Shown here: piece after piece, positions 35,535 to 45,768 of the stretch | Numbering within the stretch: the first letter of the stretch is position 1 | How the letters are laid out: every line of letters begins with the position of its first letter | From: Porodaedalea pini | Taxonomy: Eukaryota > Basidiomycota > Agaricomycetes > Hymenochaetales > Hymenochaetaceae | Assembly (NCBI GenBank): GCA_002794775.1 | Contig: NBAY01000003.1 | Span: forward strand, 1,116,001-1,180,000 | Length of the DNA: 64,000 nucleotides | Reading direction: 5' to 3' | The notes under the pieces: generated by a model | Seen by the model: the letters and a program-made list of their open reading frames with translations, nothing else | The model's database searches: none | What the model was told of the DNA's origin: nothing | Position numbers and translations under genes: made by a program

Positions 35535-36365
35535 GTCACAAGATGTGATGGTGTAGTGTGACTGTGACTGACGGATTTTTGCCTGGGCAAGTATCCGTCA
35601 AGATCAGGTGACCACGTATTCACGTGTATGATCGACGTTTCCGAATGTGCGAAAATTTCCTTTCACAAAGTATGACGATTTGGCTGTCGCAAGAGTTTTG
35701 TGGAGCCGGGCTAGGCTGTCTGGTGAGGGATTATGATGATGTGCTTGGTAATCACGACTGCATTGCTCGGTCCACCAGGAATGGGGGCTGAAGTATGTCC
35801 GGTGTTTGTGCTTTCGCAGAAAGCGGGTTGTGAAAGTAGAGAAAGAGTCGTAAAAGGATTGTAATATGGAATCTAAATGAACGGTGTGGAGATCCCGATG
35901 CCGCTGGCCTCAGAATTGGCTCTATTAGGTTTGACTTGACTCAGGACAGTCTTACAAGTATCCCCGACGCATTTCAGGACAGTTTCAGTGTTTGGCAGTA
36001 TTAACTCGACGCATACAGCTTGGTTCTGCACCGGTGAGCCACCAAAGTCCGTTTTGGGTCACATCTGGTATTGTTCCGAGCCTCCCAAAGCTTAATTACT
36101 CATGTTCTCGAGTTACGGCTCCGAGTTCCAGCTATTTGGTGTTGTTTGGCTAGAGCCTCCGGTCTGTCTTTGTGTCCTTTGTATGCCGCTCAGAGGCTCA
36201 ACCCTCTGTTGGTTATTTAAACACTCATGTAAATGTCTCAAAAAAATGAAAGTTTAGTTCCCCTGAGTCAGTCCCAGTCTTTAGTTCTCATCTCCGTCGC
36301 CGTTCAGTGTCGTTCCGTCCGTTCCATCTCGAGTCCCGTTTTCGGCCAAATCTTGCTTTCGCTAT

Positions 36366-36672
36366 ATCGCCCTCAGTTCTTATCCGTTTCCCGAGCTCTC
36401 TTCAGATTCTTAATCTCGTCGAAAATCGCTTTCGAACACTGTCTTTTCTTGCACGATTCCGAGCCCGCGTCGTAGAGCTACGAAAATAGCTTTTGGTTCC
36501 GGGAGTTCCGTGTGTTCCGCCAGCCGCAACCAGTGCAACTGCTATATCTCCGTCAATTCTGCATCGCGTCTCGAGGTCTTTTCAGATTCAGAATCGTCTC
36601 GACGAATAGTATCTATTCCTGTCTTCACTGGTGAGTTTCCGAGCCCGGGTTGTCAAGATCGTAGTTGCTCTT
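36366..36672. repeat. Diverged internal duplication in the insert
   Basis: Two copies about 175 bp apart, at roughly 36366-36490 and 36541-36672. They share in order GCTATATC.CC.TCA.TTCT, TCTTTTCAGATTC..AATC.TCTCG-like, CTGTCTT and TTCCGAGCCCG blocks with substitutions and small indels between. Seen by eye only, so ends are approximate. Confidence 0.55.
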
Positions 36673-36865
36673 TGTTCTCCGACCGCATTTAGGCACATTT
36701 TGCCGGTCGTCCTTTGTACTCGCATCCTCGAGTCGACACCTAGCCCCGAGTATTCTATTACACTTCCCCACACTTCCTGACACTATCCCCTCCATCAGAC
36801 ACATTAGAGTGAACCCCCAGTGGCCAAACTCAACCAGGTCTGAGTCTGCCTGTAGACCCATACAG

Positions 36866-37738
36866 TCACCTTTCAACGGGAAGAAGGACATTGGAAACGT
36901 CGAAAGAGAAAAGGTGTGATTTGCGGAATTCCGCGATTAAGGAAGGGATGTCAAGTTTGCGAACTAAGTGAAGGGGGTGAATAACTGGTGGGGGAGTGAA
37001 TGAAATGGGAATGCTGAATGATAGGGGGAGATGATTGGAATGAAACTCAAATGAAGGGTTACCAATTAAGAGGGATTGGACAAGGAATGGGGAAATGTCA
37101 GGGGAGCTGATAGCGAGATCTAAGGTAGAAGAACCTTGGGGGTATAGGAAAGTAGGCGTATTAGGGGGATTGGTGACAATTAAGGACGCCTGATCAAGCC
37201 AAAGTAAAAAAGGTTCAGAGGAAGAAAAATGTTGGGAATGGGTGGCATCAGACCAAAGAACGGAATGTCTATTGAAATCGCCAACAAAAATGTGGGTGTC
37301 AACAGGGAGAATGTCAGGGAAAGGGTCTTCGAAAGAATGGGTGGATGGGGGACTGTAAACGTTCCATATGTAAACGGGTGGCATGGAAGGGCCATGGTTA
37401 ATACTAATCGTGGCTTGACCTACTGGTTGGGATAAATGAGGGTGAGAGTTGAAAAGATGGGCAATGCGCGGGTGGATGTAAGTTGCGCAGCTCAGTTTAA
37501 TAGAAGAGAAGGAAGGAGGAAGGATACAAATGAATGGGTCCGCGTTGCGGGTAGCGTATTGAGAAGTCCCTGCTGGGGATAGTTTAGATGGAACGATGGT
37601 GGATATCGTGGGGATTTCCTGTAAGCAAATGATATCAGGGCATTGGTTGCCGCGCTGGAAGAGAGACTTGAAAAGAAGGTCAGTAGTAGGTTCGGAACAA
37701 CGAACGTTCAAAGAAAGAATAGAGATAGATGCAGCCAT
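36866..37738 (-). pseudogene. LINE ORF2 5' half: APE-type endonuclease
   Basis: Starts MAASISILSLNVRCSEP 12 nt after the ORF1 stop. Endonuclease landmarks in order: LSLNVR, CPDIICLQE (metal-binding Glu), WNVYSPP, HIFVGDFNRHSVLW (GDFN), STLDLAIS and SFEFHSNHLPLSFSI. The last corresponds to the SDH motif but reads SNH, replacing the aspartate that orients the catalytic histidine. The frame ends with TGA at 36866-36868, just before the foreign insert, so the linker to RT is missing. Confidence 0.82.
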
Positions 37739-37750
37739 TTAGAAAGGGGG

Positions 37751-39976
37751 TCAGTAATTGCGACGGGCTGGACAGGTGGAGGACCTGGCATTATGATCTC
37801 CTTGACAGTTAATACAGTGTGCGAAATGCTGACACGCAAGGTTATTACTGGCGGTACACGGAGCACATCTGGCGACGTGGACTGCAGTACGATGGGGCTC
37901 AGAGCAAATGGCGCATTGCGCTACCGAGCAGCATTTGGTGGAAGGGTGACCTAGGTGATGGCAGTTATCACATTGTGAGATGGTAGGGCGGGCCCGCATC
38001 TCTTCGAGGCGCCGGATGACGCCAAAGATCGGGATGTTCCGGTTGTCATGAAGGAAGAAGTGATCGAAGGCAAGGCGGTTAGTATCTTTGAGAATAATAG
38101 AAACATTACAGAAATCGAGCATGTTCAGGCGTTCAATGGACGCCATGAACCGGGGAGGGTAAAGAAACTCCTGGTTAGCAAACTGGGGGAGAGATGATAG
38201 TTCCTCGAGTAAATCCCCTTGTGAGTAGAGGATATTGGAGTTTTTGTCGAAGACCGGGACGGCGGGAAGAACGAGTTTGAACTGGGGAGAGGGGGTAAAG
38301 ACCCTTGCCCCATTAATATTAATGACATGGTTGAGAAGGGAAGCCAGCGACGAGAAATTAGAATCAAAGTCAGCGCGAATGTTAGTAAAGGAAATGCATA
38401 GGTTCCTGTTGGATGTGTACTTGACGTTCAAGACGACGAGGTGCTTGAAATCAGAGGAGCCTTTAAGGCCCGAGCGCACGGTGTTCTTTATGGAATTGGG
38501 GAGGGGTCGAATTGCGAGGTTTTCCGGGAGAGAGAAATAAACTCGCTTAACGTTACGAATGCGAGTATTAACCGAGCCGTTAGCTTGGTTCATGGGCATG
38601 GTAGTGACCTCCCCGTCAGGGTGGTCTGAGGTAGGTCTTGTGACTTTAGTGGGGATTTGCTTAGGCTTTTTCTGGGCGGCCTTGGCGTACGTAACCGTGG
38701 TGTATCCTTCGTTGTCGGTACCGATGGCTTGGATTGGAGGTGGGTAGATGGTGGTGGACATCCCCGGGTGGGGGGCGTTGTGCTCGGAATGCATATAGCC
38801 GTCAGGCGCGTGGATCGTGCCCTGAGTATCCATCCGGTAGCCTGAACCCAGAATGCGGGTCTTGGCTATAGCAGCGGCATATTCAGTGCGTCCACCTTTA
38901 GGGGGTGGAACGCGCTGTTTAACAACCGGGGGAGGCGGGGGAAAGCGCGGGTCATGTGTGAAGTGAGCACCGAGTGGTTCTGGCAAATATTTTTTATCAG
39001 TGGGAGCGTTAGCGGAAAAGGATACTTTGGGTTTGGGAGTGTTTTGTGCCTGTTTTTCAAGTTTAGTAGTTTTCTCAGACAGGGATGAAACCATAGATAC
39101 AAGGGAAGAAATAGAATGGGACATATTAGTGAGTTCGTCCGAGATGTGTTTGTCGCGTATGTCCTGGGGACTGCGATAAATATTATCAAAGACATTCTTG
39201 CAATAAGGGGAATGAATTTTGAAGGCGGTCTGAAAGCTGTTGATAGTGGTGTTAGCATAATTTTCACGTTGGGTTTCCTCGTCGAGCATATTGGAGCGAT
39301 TTATCCAGAAACAAAGGGAAGACGCGATGCTGGCCATGTATCGGCCCATACACGCGGCGTCATTATGAAAAGGGGTCTCCGAATTCCAGAGGTCCTGTGA
39401 AATGAGAGAACGGAGGTCGCGGACCAACCCTTCCGCAAGCTCAAGGGCTTTCCTATTGACTTCTGCAGCAATTTCCGGGTCCTCGTTATCGATATCGATG
39501 GGATCGGTGTCGACTTGGGGGGGCTGAGAGTCTACGTATAAATCGTCTTCGGCGTCCATGGCATCTTTGTTGTCAGGGATCTGACCGATCGTGGCAGGGT
39601 TGTTGGGGGCATTGCGACCTTGATGTTCGTCCTCAGATGGTGACCGTTTGAGTGACGACTGAGAAGGGATGTCTGGGGTAGGGGGGAGATCCCCTTGTTT
39701 GCGGAGAGCGGCAGCGTGGTTGTCCGCTTCAGTGTCGGGGGACCAGTTGGCGATATTCTTCGCCGCATAATTGCAAACATCGGAATTATGGTTGTATGTT
39801 GAGTCGCGTCCGCATTTACTGCAGAGTTTCGCCGCGCCAGAAACACACGAGCGACTGTGATGAGGGAGTTCGTATTTACACTCGTCGCATTTGGTAGGGT
39901 CCTTGATGTTGCCTAAGGACCTAAGCGATTTGGTTCTATGAAGGCTCGATGGTTTCGCGTTGGGAGGCGGGGCCAT
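37751..39976 (-). CDS. LINE ORF1, Gag-like with CCHC zinc knuckles
   Basis: A 741-codon intact frame. The N-terminus has a Cys-rich segment (KCDECKYELPHHSRSC and KLCSKCGRDSTYNH), the middle a predicted coiled stretch (SSLVSMVSSLSEKTTKLEKQ), and the C-terminus three knuckle-like units: CDNCHHLGHPSTKC (canonical CX2CX4HX4C), CAICSEPHRTAVHVARC and CINCQGDHNARSSTC. ORF1 of this LINE class encodes the nucleic-acid-binding protein of the retrotransposition RNP. It is intact although ORF2 is broken. It ends at 37751, 12 nt upstream of the ORF2 start. Confidence 0.85.
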   Translation of the reverse strand: MAPPPNAKPSSLHRTKSLRSLGNIKDPTKCDECKYELPHHSRSCVSGAAKLCSKCGRDSTYNHNSDVCNYAAKNIANWSPDTEADNHAAALRKQGDLPPTPDIPSQSSLKRSPSEDEHQGRNAPNNPATIGQIPDNKDAMDAEDDLYVDSQPPQVDTDPIDIDNEDPEIAAEVNRKALELAEGLVRDLRSLISQDLWNSETPFHNDAACMGRYMASIASSLCFWINRSNMLDEETQRENYANTTINSFQTAFKIHSPYCKNVFDNIYRSPQDIRDKHISDELTNMSHSISSLVSMVSSLSEKTTKLEKQAQNTPKPKVSFSANAPTDKKYLPEPLGAHFTHDPRFPPPPPVVKQRVPPPKGGRTEYAAAIAKTRILGSGYRMDTQGTIHAPDGYMHSEHNAPHPGMSTTIYPPPIQAIGTDNEGYTTVTYAKAAQKKPKQIPTKVTRPTSDHPDGEVTTMPMNQANGSVNTRIRNVKRVYFSLPENLAIRPLPNSIKNTVRSGLKGSSDFKHLVVLNVKYTSNRNLCISFTNIRADFDSNFSSLASLLNHVININGARVFTPSPQFKLVLPAVPVFDKNSNILYSQGDLLEELSSLPQFANQEFLYPPRFMASIERLNMLDFCNVSIILKDTNRLAFDHFFLHDNRNIPIFGVIRRLEEMRARPTISQCDNCHHLGHPSTKCCSVAQCAICSEPHRTAVHVARCAPCTASNNLACQHFAHCINCQGDHNARSSTCPARRNY

Positions 39977-40164
39977 CGTTAGAGACGAAGAAGATACACA
40001 GATGATGTCTTTCCCACGGTCGAGATGATGGTGGTAAGAGATTAAGTGACCTCGACACGTCCAAGTGCGTCCAGGCCTGCTCTCAAGCTTCAGCTTGTTT
40101 CTTCAACTCGATTGAGTTCTTGACAACTAACAAATGCAACCACCGCTGAGGTGACACTCCAAGC

Positions 40165-41213
40165 ATGTCGACTGCCTTATATCCGTTGGCGTCGTTGTCG
40201 CAAATAGAACGTACACCATCTCGTGAGGATGGTATCCCCACTGATCTGGAAGAGGACTTGCGCGCGTACGGCTGCAAGCTTATACAACAAGCCGGAGTTC
40301 TGCTCAAACAGTATGTCGTATTTACTTGTTTAAGATGGCAGGTGGGACTAATTCTGTTACAGAAAGCAGGTGGCGATGGCTACTGCCCAAATCCTCTTCC
40401 AGCGATTTTGGTATGTCTCGTCAATGAAGAACTTTGGCATCGCGGTAAGCGTGGTTAATGCGCCTCGTGGATCAACTATTTTCATAAGAAATGCTGTAGG
40501 ACGTCGGCATGGGTGCTCTATACCTTGCCTCCAAACTCGAAGAATGTCCTGTCCGGATGCGGGACCTCATCAATGTTTATGACCTGCTCCTGCAGCGCGC
40601 AGCACACCAGCGTACCGTCGTTACAAATTCGGATCTAAGCAGCCCTGCAGTTATTCCCGAGTTCAAGTACACGCCAATGAGCTATTTTGCGCAAGCCTTC
40701 TATGACCTAAAAGACGCGCTGGTCGTCGCAGAAATGCAGATCCTCAAACGACTCGGCTTCAACGTGCTCGTAGTCCTCCCCTATGGCACGCTTGTCAACT
40801 ATCTTCGTGTGCTGAATCTCGTAAATCGGGAGGAAGTATCACAGAAAGCATGGGGTTATCTCAATGACGCGTTTGTTCTCTAAAGCATCATACTTGCCAG
40901 TAAATCTTATGGTCTCCTTCGCAGACTACAAACACCAGTCTATGCGCTCTATCCTGTACCTACAATCGTCAGCGCAGCTATCCTGCTCACAACTCGACAT
41001 CTGCGCATCCCACTACCGTCCCAGCCCCCGAACTGCTGGTGGGAGCTCTTTGACGCGGAGTGGGAGGATGTATGGAGTGTTGCAGGGCATATTATGCGGC
41101 TCTACCGTCAGCGGGGCGCGGAGGACGTAGTGAGGCCGATGGGTCTATTATCAAAGAAGGACGTACGGAAGTGGTTAGAAAAGAACGTACGAAGTAATGG
41201 AACTGAGTTCTAG
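40165..41213 (+). CDS. Cyclin L
   Basis: Transcription/splicing-linked cyclin, partner of CDK11-type kinases. Four exons fit exactly: 40165-40310, 40363-40444, 40500-40870 and 40925-41213 (888 nt, 295 residues). The first cyclin fold includes LRAYGCKLIQQAGVLLKQKQ, VAMATAQILFQRFWYVSSMK and MGALYLASKLEECPVRMRDL. A segment with FYDLKDALVVAEMQILKRLG leads into the second fold, NDALQTPVYALYPVPTIVSA. Replacement of the usual C-terminal RS domain by a short WLEKNVRSNGTEF end makes it a short form, as in other fungi. The third intron uses a GTTTGT donor. The LINE lies only about 190 bp upstream of the ATG. Confidence 0.92.
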
Positions 41214-41310
41214 GCTGTAGGATCGCGTTACATCTGAGGACTGTCAAGGTATTTTGCTCACGATGGTTAAACTAAGGCATATAATCTATTTATACCTCCA
41301 ATAAAATGGG

Positions 41311-41394
41311 TCTCTGGTAGTATATCGGTTAGTACACGCGCCTGTCATAATCAACAGGGACGCGCGAAAGCTGGGTTCGACTCCCAGCCAGAGA
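41311..41394 (+). tRNA. tRNA-Asp (GTC) with intron
   Basis: The acceptor stem is TCTCTGG/CCAGAGA and the T arm CTGGG-TTCGACT-CCCAG. The anticodon stem CGCGC/GCGCG encloses CTGTCA, giving anticodon GTC (Asp), with an intron of about 13 nt after the base 3' to the anticodon. Confidence 0.9.
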
Positions 41395-41568
41395 GTGGCA
41401 TTGCTCCTTCATAAGTTCATTTTATTCCTCTCCGTTCATATCTTTACGTAATGTTCAGTGTATGACTGTTTTGTAGGACCTGCTTAAAAGGCAAGCATGA
41501 TCGACTCGCCCAAATCTGTTTACTCGCGACTTCAGTGTGCCGACTCCTTCTACCCATTCATTCACACC

Positions 41569-44272
41569 ATGCTCGACCATTGCGCAATATCTCACAAGGG
41601 TATGTTTGACTTACATCAGAGCTGATCCTGAAAGCTCAATGTAGCTTTGTAGGAGGTCTGGTCCTATGGTCACGTTCATTCACTCCGACCGCAGCGCAGG
41701 CTGTATCCAATCCGACGACCTCACCAGTTAACTCTCTTATCCGCGAAGTTCTCATCGAAGGGCGCAGCGGCGAGGAAAAATACGAGAAAGATGGCTATGC
41801 TATTCGCTGGACCTTCGTGAACGAGCTTGAGCTCATATTTGTCGTAAGCTGCGCTGAGCGCGCTGGGCCTCAGCGATTCACTTCTCACCAGCCATCTTCA
41901 GGTCGCGTACCAGCGCATTCTGCAGCTCACTTATGTTGAAGACCTGCTTACGGCTATCAAAGCTCTCTTCGTCAAGCTTTTTGAGCCATTTCTCGCGACC
42001 TTTGTCGCGTCTCTTCATACCCTAAATAATAAATCGGCGCGTATTGGGTCTCCTCAGACCTGGGACTTCTCGAAGGCGTTCCAAGGCTGGGACAAGGTGT
42101 TTGATAAAGTGCTCAGAGGACTGGAGGATAGGTCTGCTCAGGTGAGCGTTGATACACTGGCACACGCGTACTACATGCTGATTCCGGGTGTTAGGACAGG
42201 AAGTCTAAAGCGAGACCCACAGCTCGCATCGAGACACCCGTTACTCCTCCTTCGGACGACGCTACCGGTTTGCGTCTTGTTTCTTCGTCCTTAAACTTCA
42301 TAACAGTACTCATGATGTCTTCAGAACCAGCCATTTCATCTGATGTACCACTTGACGAAGAGAAGATATCACGCAATGTGCAAGCATTGAAAAATAGGCT
42401 GCGGGGGAAAGGACGACGTCGAGGGTTGGGGCGTATGGATTCTGAAAGTGGAAGGGATAGCCTCCACGCATCAGAGTAAGTGTTTTCTTCCGTTTGAACT
42501 GTGATATGTCCCAATTGTCTTGCTTCTAAAGCTCCGACACCCCATCCAAGAAGAAAGCGAAGACGAAATCACAACGCAAGTGGGGGAACGAAGCTCCCAC
42601 AGAAGCCGACATGGAGTCACTGGACTTCAGCGTGGACAAGCTGGGCGCTGACTCTGGTTCTGGCAACGGTTCTGGGTCTCTTGACCTCGCTGCGCTCGTC
42701 GACAAAGCTTCTCTGGGCACACGCGGGAAAGACGGGCTGTACGAAGTGAGAGACTGGGAATTCACGAAGGGCGATGAGAGCAGCGACTTCGTCTCACGCA
42801 CGCTGGCGGCTCAGCAGCAGCTCCAGGACGCGCAAGCGGCGAAATCGAACGGCTCATTGGGCGCGCTGGGATCCATCTTTGCGCGTCTTACGGGTTCCAA
42901 GGTGCTATCCGAAAGCGATTTGAAACCAGTGCTGGAGAGCATGAAACAGCATCTCATGAAAAAGAATGTAGCAAGGGAGATAGCCGACAAGATCTGCGAG
43001 GGCGTTGGAGAAGGGCTTGTTGGAAAGAAAGTCGGAGGGTTCCAGAGTAAGGCCTAGTTCGTGAGAATGGAGTATCGCCGTGCTCACCCTTCTTCCTAGC
43101 AATCAATGCGACTGTGCAACAGGCACTTTCCACGTCACTGACACGAATTCTGACTCCAAACACCTCAACTGATCTTCTGTTGTCTATCCGGACCAAGTTG
43201 TCATCTCCTCTGCAGTCTACGCAGCAGCGCTTGCCATACAGTATTGTCTTTGTTGGTGTCAACGGCGTCGGAAAGAGCACGAACTTGTCGAAAGTCTGCT
43301 TCTGGTTGATCCAGAACGGCTTCAAAGTGCTAATAGCTGCTTGTGATACATTCCGGTGCGGAAGCTGATTTGTCTCGAGATGATATAGGGGCCTCTGACT
43401 CGATTCGTTGTTTATTCCACAGGAGCGGCGCTGTTGAGCAGCTGAGAGTGCATGTTCGCAACTTGGGGATGCTCGATGTGAGCGGTCCGGATGGAAAAGG
43501 CGGCGTCGAGCTTTTTGAGAGAGGTTACGGAAAGGATGCGGCTGGTATTGCCAGGGAAGCCATAACTTATGGTAGCCGTCTTTTGTCGTCGACTTCAATT
43601 TCCAAACTCTAACAGACATCATGAACAGCGAAGGATCACGACTTTGATGTCGTCTTGATCGACACTGCTGGACGGATGCAGGACAATGAGGTACGATACT
43701 CATCTTGTGCATAAATTATCTCAATCATTTTGCTGATCGTCATCATGTCGACAGCCGTTGATGCGTGCGCTTGCTAAAGTGCGTTCTCTTCTCTGCTGTT
43801 GACAGGACGATATTCAGTTCTACATGTTAAGCTTGTTGCAACGAACAATCCGGATAAGATCATGTTCGTCGGTGAAGCGCTCGTGGGCAATGAAGCGGTC
43901 GACCAGTTGTCCAAGTTTGACCGTGCACTACGGGACTTTTCATCCGCGTCTGGTGCGATTGGGAGGGGTCGCGGAATAGATGGCATGCTGGTCACCAAGT
44001 GGGACACAGTAGATGACAAGGCGAGTCAAATTTTTCTTCTTCTAGACAATTGTAGCTCACGACACGCATGTTTCAATTTTAGGTCGGTGCTGCGTTGTCT
44101 ATGACTTACGTGACTGGACAGCCTATCATTTTTGTTGGCTGCGGGCAGGCGAGTGCATCCTTAAATCAAGATACATACTTTCGGGATCTCACTCTTTTTC
44201 TATCTGAAGACATACACTGACCTGCGCCAGCTCCGCGTGTCAAACGTTGTCCAGGCGCTCTTGAGTGACTGA
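41569..44272 (+). CDS. SRP101: Signal recognition particle receptor alpha subunit
   Basis: GTPase that docks ribosome-SRP complexes at the ER. It starts MLDHCAISHKGGLVLWSRSF, the longin-like SRX domain that binds the beta subunit, and continues FVNELELIFVVAYQRILQL. A charged linker follows (DTPSKKKAKTKSQRKWGNE), then the four-helix N domain and the G domain: VGVNGVGKSTNLSK (G1), DTFRSGAVEQLR, VVLIDTAGRMQDNE (G3), GMLVTKWDTVDDK (G4) and PIIFVGCGQ (G5). The protein ends VVQALLSD, TGA at 44270-44272. About ten short introns, several within the G domain. All GTPase motifs are intact. Confidence 0.94.
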
Positions 44273-44568
44273 TGGAATTTTTTTTCCTCGTTCATATTGT
44301 TGTCGTATAGCTGCTATGTTTTGTTTTTGTATCTATCTGCCATAATTTCCGCTTGTGTTTTAACATTAGTGCGTGGGAACACACGCGTTTGCGCGACTCC
44401 GGCGCAGTTGCTCCGCTGCTGACTTGCACGATACAACACCATTGTAGCTGCTGGCACAGCATATCTGTTCTTCGCACCATCAACGCAAGACCTCTCAGCA
44501 GGCCGTGACTCGGACATCGATCTGCTTTACAACACTAAAATCCTTCCGCGAGTTACCAACAACTCAAC

Positions 44569-45460
44569 ATGTCGAATAAAGGGTGGTTCAACCTCGAGGC
44601 CGCGTCGGGTATTATCCCCGACAACCAGTTCTTTGAAGGCGAGTCCGCGTTCAGCAAGCTGGGGTTCAACCTGAGCAAGACTACGCGTTTGTATGGCTTC
44701 ATTGGATGGTGAGTCCCCTTGTATGGCTTGCTCAATTGGCGGGACGATAAGCTGAATAAGGAGTGGTCTGGCTTGATGTCTGTTAGCTCGGTCCTTGGCT
44801 TCGTCCTGAGTCTTCTGGGTGTAATTTTCTTGATCGTGGGGGGAGTGATTAGCTTTGCGCGTGAGTGCAAACCCTTTATGTCGGTGTTTGAATCATACGC
44901 GCTGACGATACCCGGATGCTTTGAAGTCATGTATGGTCTCGGGACGATCGTTTCGCTCGTCGGGACAGGTTTCGTTATCGGGGTACGCACACTCTCCTTT
45001 ACCCTTCTCAAACAGAAATGATACTTACCAAGACCATTCCATCCAGTTCTTCTCGCAACTCAAGCTGGTGCGCAAACTCGATTGTTCGCGCTTATAGCAT
45101 GATTGAAGGAGCAACTTTCCGCAGATGTTTAAACCCGTGCGCGTCGTCGCCACGATTATCTTCCTCGTCTCCATAGCAATGATCTTTGTTGGTGCGTTCG
45201 TGATTGGGAGTGGGGTGCGTGTCTTTCCTTTTGTCATTGCGCCATTCACTGAGAACTTATGATTTCTTTGCTTATAATGTCATGCAGCTCGTTTGCATCA
45301 GTATGTGCCTTCCTATCCTGTTGAATACTTCAAAGAGCTTACTTCCTTTAAATTAGTATTCGTGATAGTTCAGTTCTTGGCGTACACCTGGTACACACTG
45401 TCGTACATCCCTTATGCGCGTACGGCCGTCATTGGTATGGTAAAACGAACCACTACGTGA
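44569..45460 (+). CDS. SFT2: SFT2-family Golgi membrane protein
   Basis: Four-helix membrane protein involved in endosome-to-Golgi vesicle fusion. ATG 44569 gives MSNKGWFNLEAASGIIPDNQ, then FSKLGFNLSKTTRLYGFIG. The membrane segments follow: VLSLLGVIFLIVGG, MYGLGTIVSLVGTGFVIGF, then FSQLKLMFKPVRVVATIIF (FKPVR is typical of the family), VSIAMIFVGAFVIGSG and VQFLAYTWYTLSYIPYAR. TGA at 45458-45460. At least six small introns. Confidence 0.92.
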
Positions 45461-45768
45461 GCACGCACTGGCGCGTGCCTTCACGTTGCAGTTGGCGGTT
45501 TCTCACAAGTCTTATGTCTTACTGTTTTACTGGGGTTCCCTGGACGATCACGTTTTTATGAATTGTAGCGAACTAATCATATTCCTATTCTTTTCATGAC
45601 TGAAAAGGCTGCTCAGTCTAGAGCATATCGCCACCACTGCAAAATTATTTAGTACAAACAACAACACAAATACAAGCGCAAAAATCCCGTCTGCTATGCC
45701 ACCACCCTTTCCAGATCTCACCGGCTCCCACTAGGTCGTATCGCCTCCTTACACCTTGATGATGCAAC
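45461..45768. other. Convergent 3' intergenic region
   Basis: About 300 bp between the stop codons of SFT2 and glyoxalase II. Both 3' UTRs would fit here; no further feature seen. Confidence 0.5.

Larger units (their letters stand above)
33945..36864. mobile_element. Insert within LINE ORF2, unknown element type
   Basis: A segment of about 2.9 kb separates the endonuclease and RT parts of the LINE. Its ends are 5'-TGTTAGGGTC (33945-33954) and GACCCATACA-3' (36855-36864), which are inverted to each other at 8 of 10 positions and have the TG...CA form. I found no long direct terminal repeats and no matching target-site duplication next to these ends, so an LTR element is not supported. It holds one intact ORF (34887-35534, minus), a pair of TGGCGTAGCCGAG repeats (34214-34226 and 34279-34291), and a diverged internal duplication (about 36366-36490 and 36541-36672). 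Composition differs from the LINE. Exact boundaries are provisional. Confidence 0.55.
31171..39990 (-). mobile_element. Tad-like non-LTR retrotransposon (LINE), decayed and split
   Basis: Reading on the minus strand the order is ORF1 (39976-37751), then ORF2: APE-type endonuclease (37738-36866), a roughly 2.9-kb foreign insert, reverse transcriptase (33950-32120), RNase H (about 32110-31592) and a C-terminal zinc-knuckle-like tail to 31193. Domain order with RNase H after RT and CCHC knuckles in ORF1 is that of Tad/I-group LINEs in fungi. ORF2 has in-frame stops at 32120-32122 and 31592-31594 and is interrupted by the insert, so this copy cannot be autonomous. No poly-A tail or target-site duplication was recognised, so outer ends are approximate. 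Confidence 0.88.

Noticed and set aside
33945..36864. LTR retrotransposon as identity of the LINE insert
   Set aside because: TG...CA ends are suggestive, but I see no matching direct repeats at the two ends, no primer-binding site and no Gag/Pol motifs.
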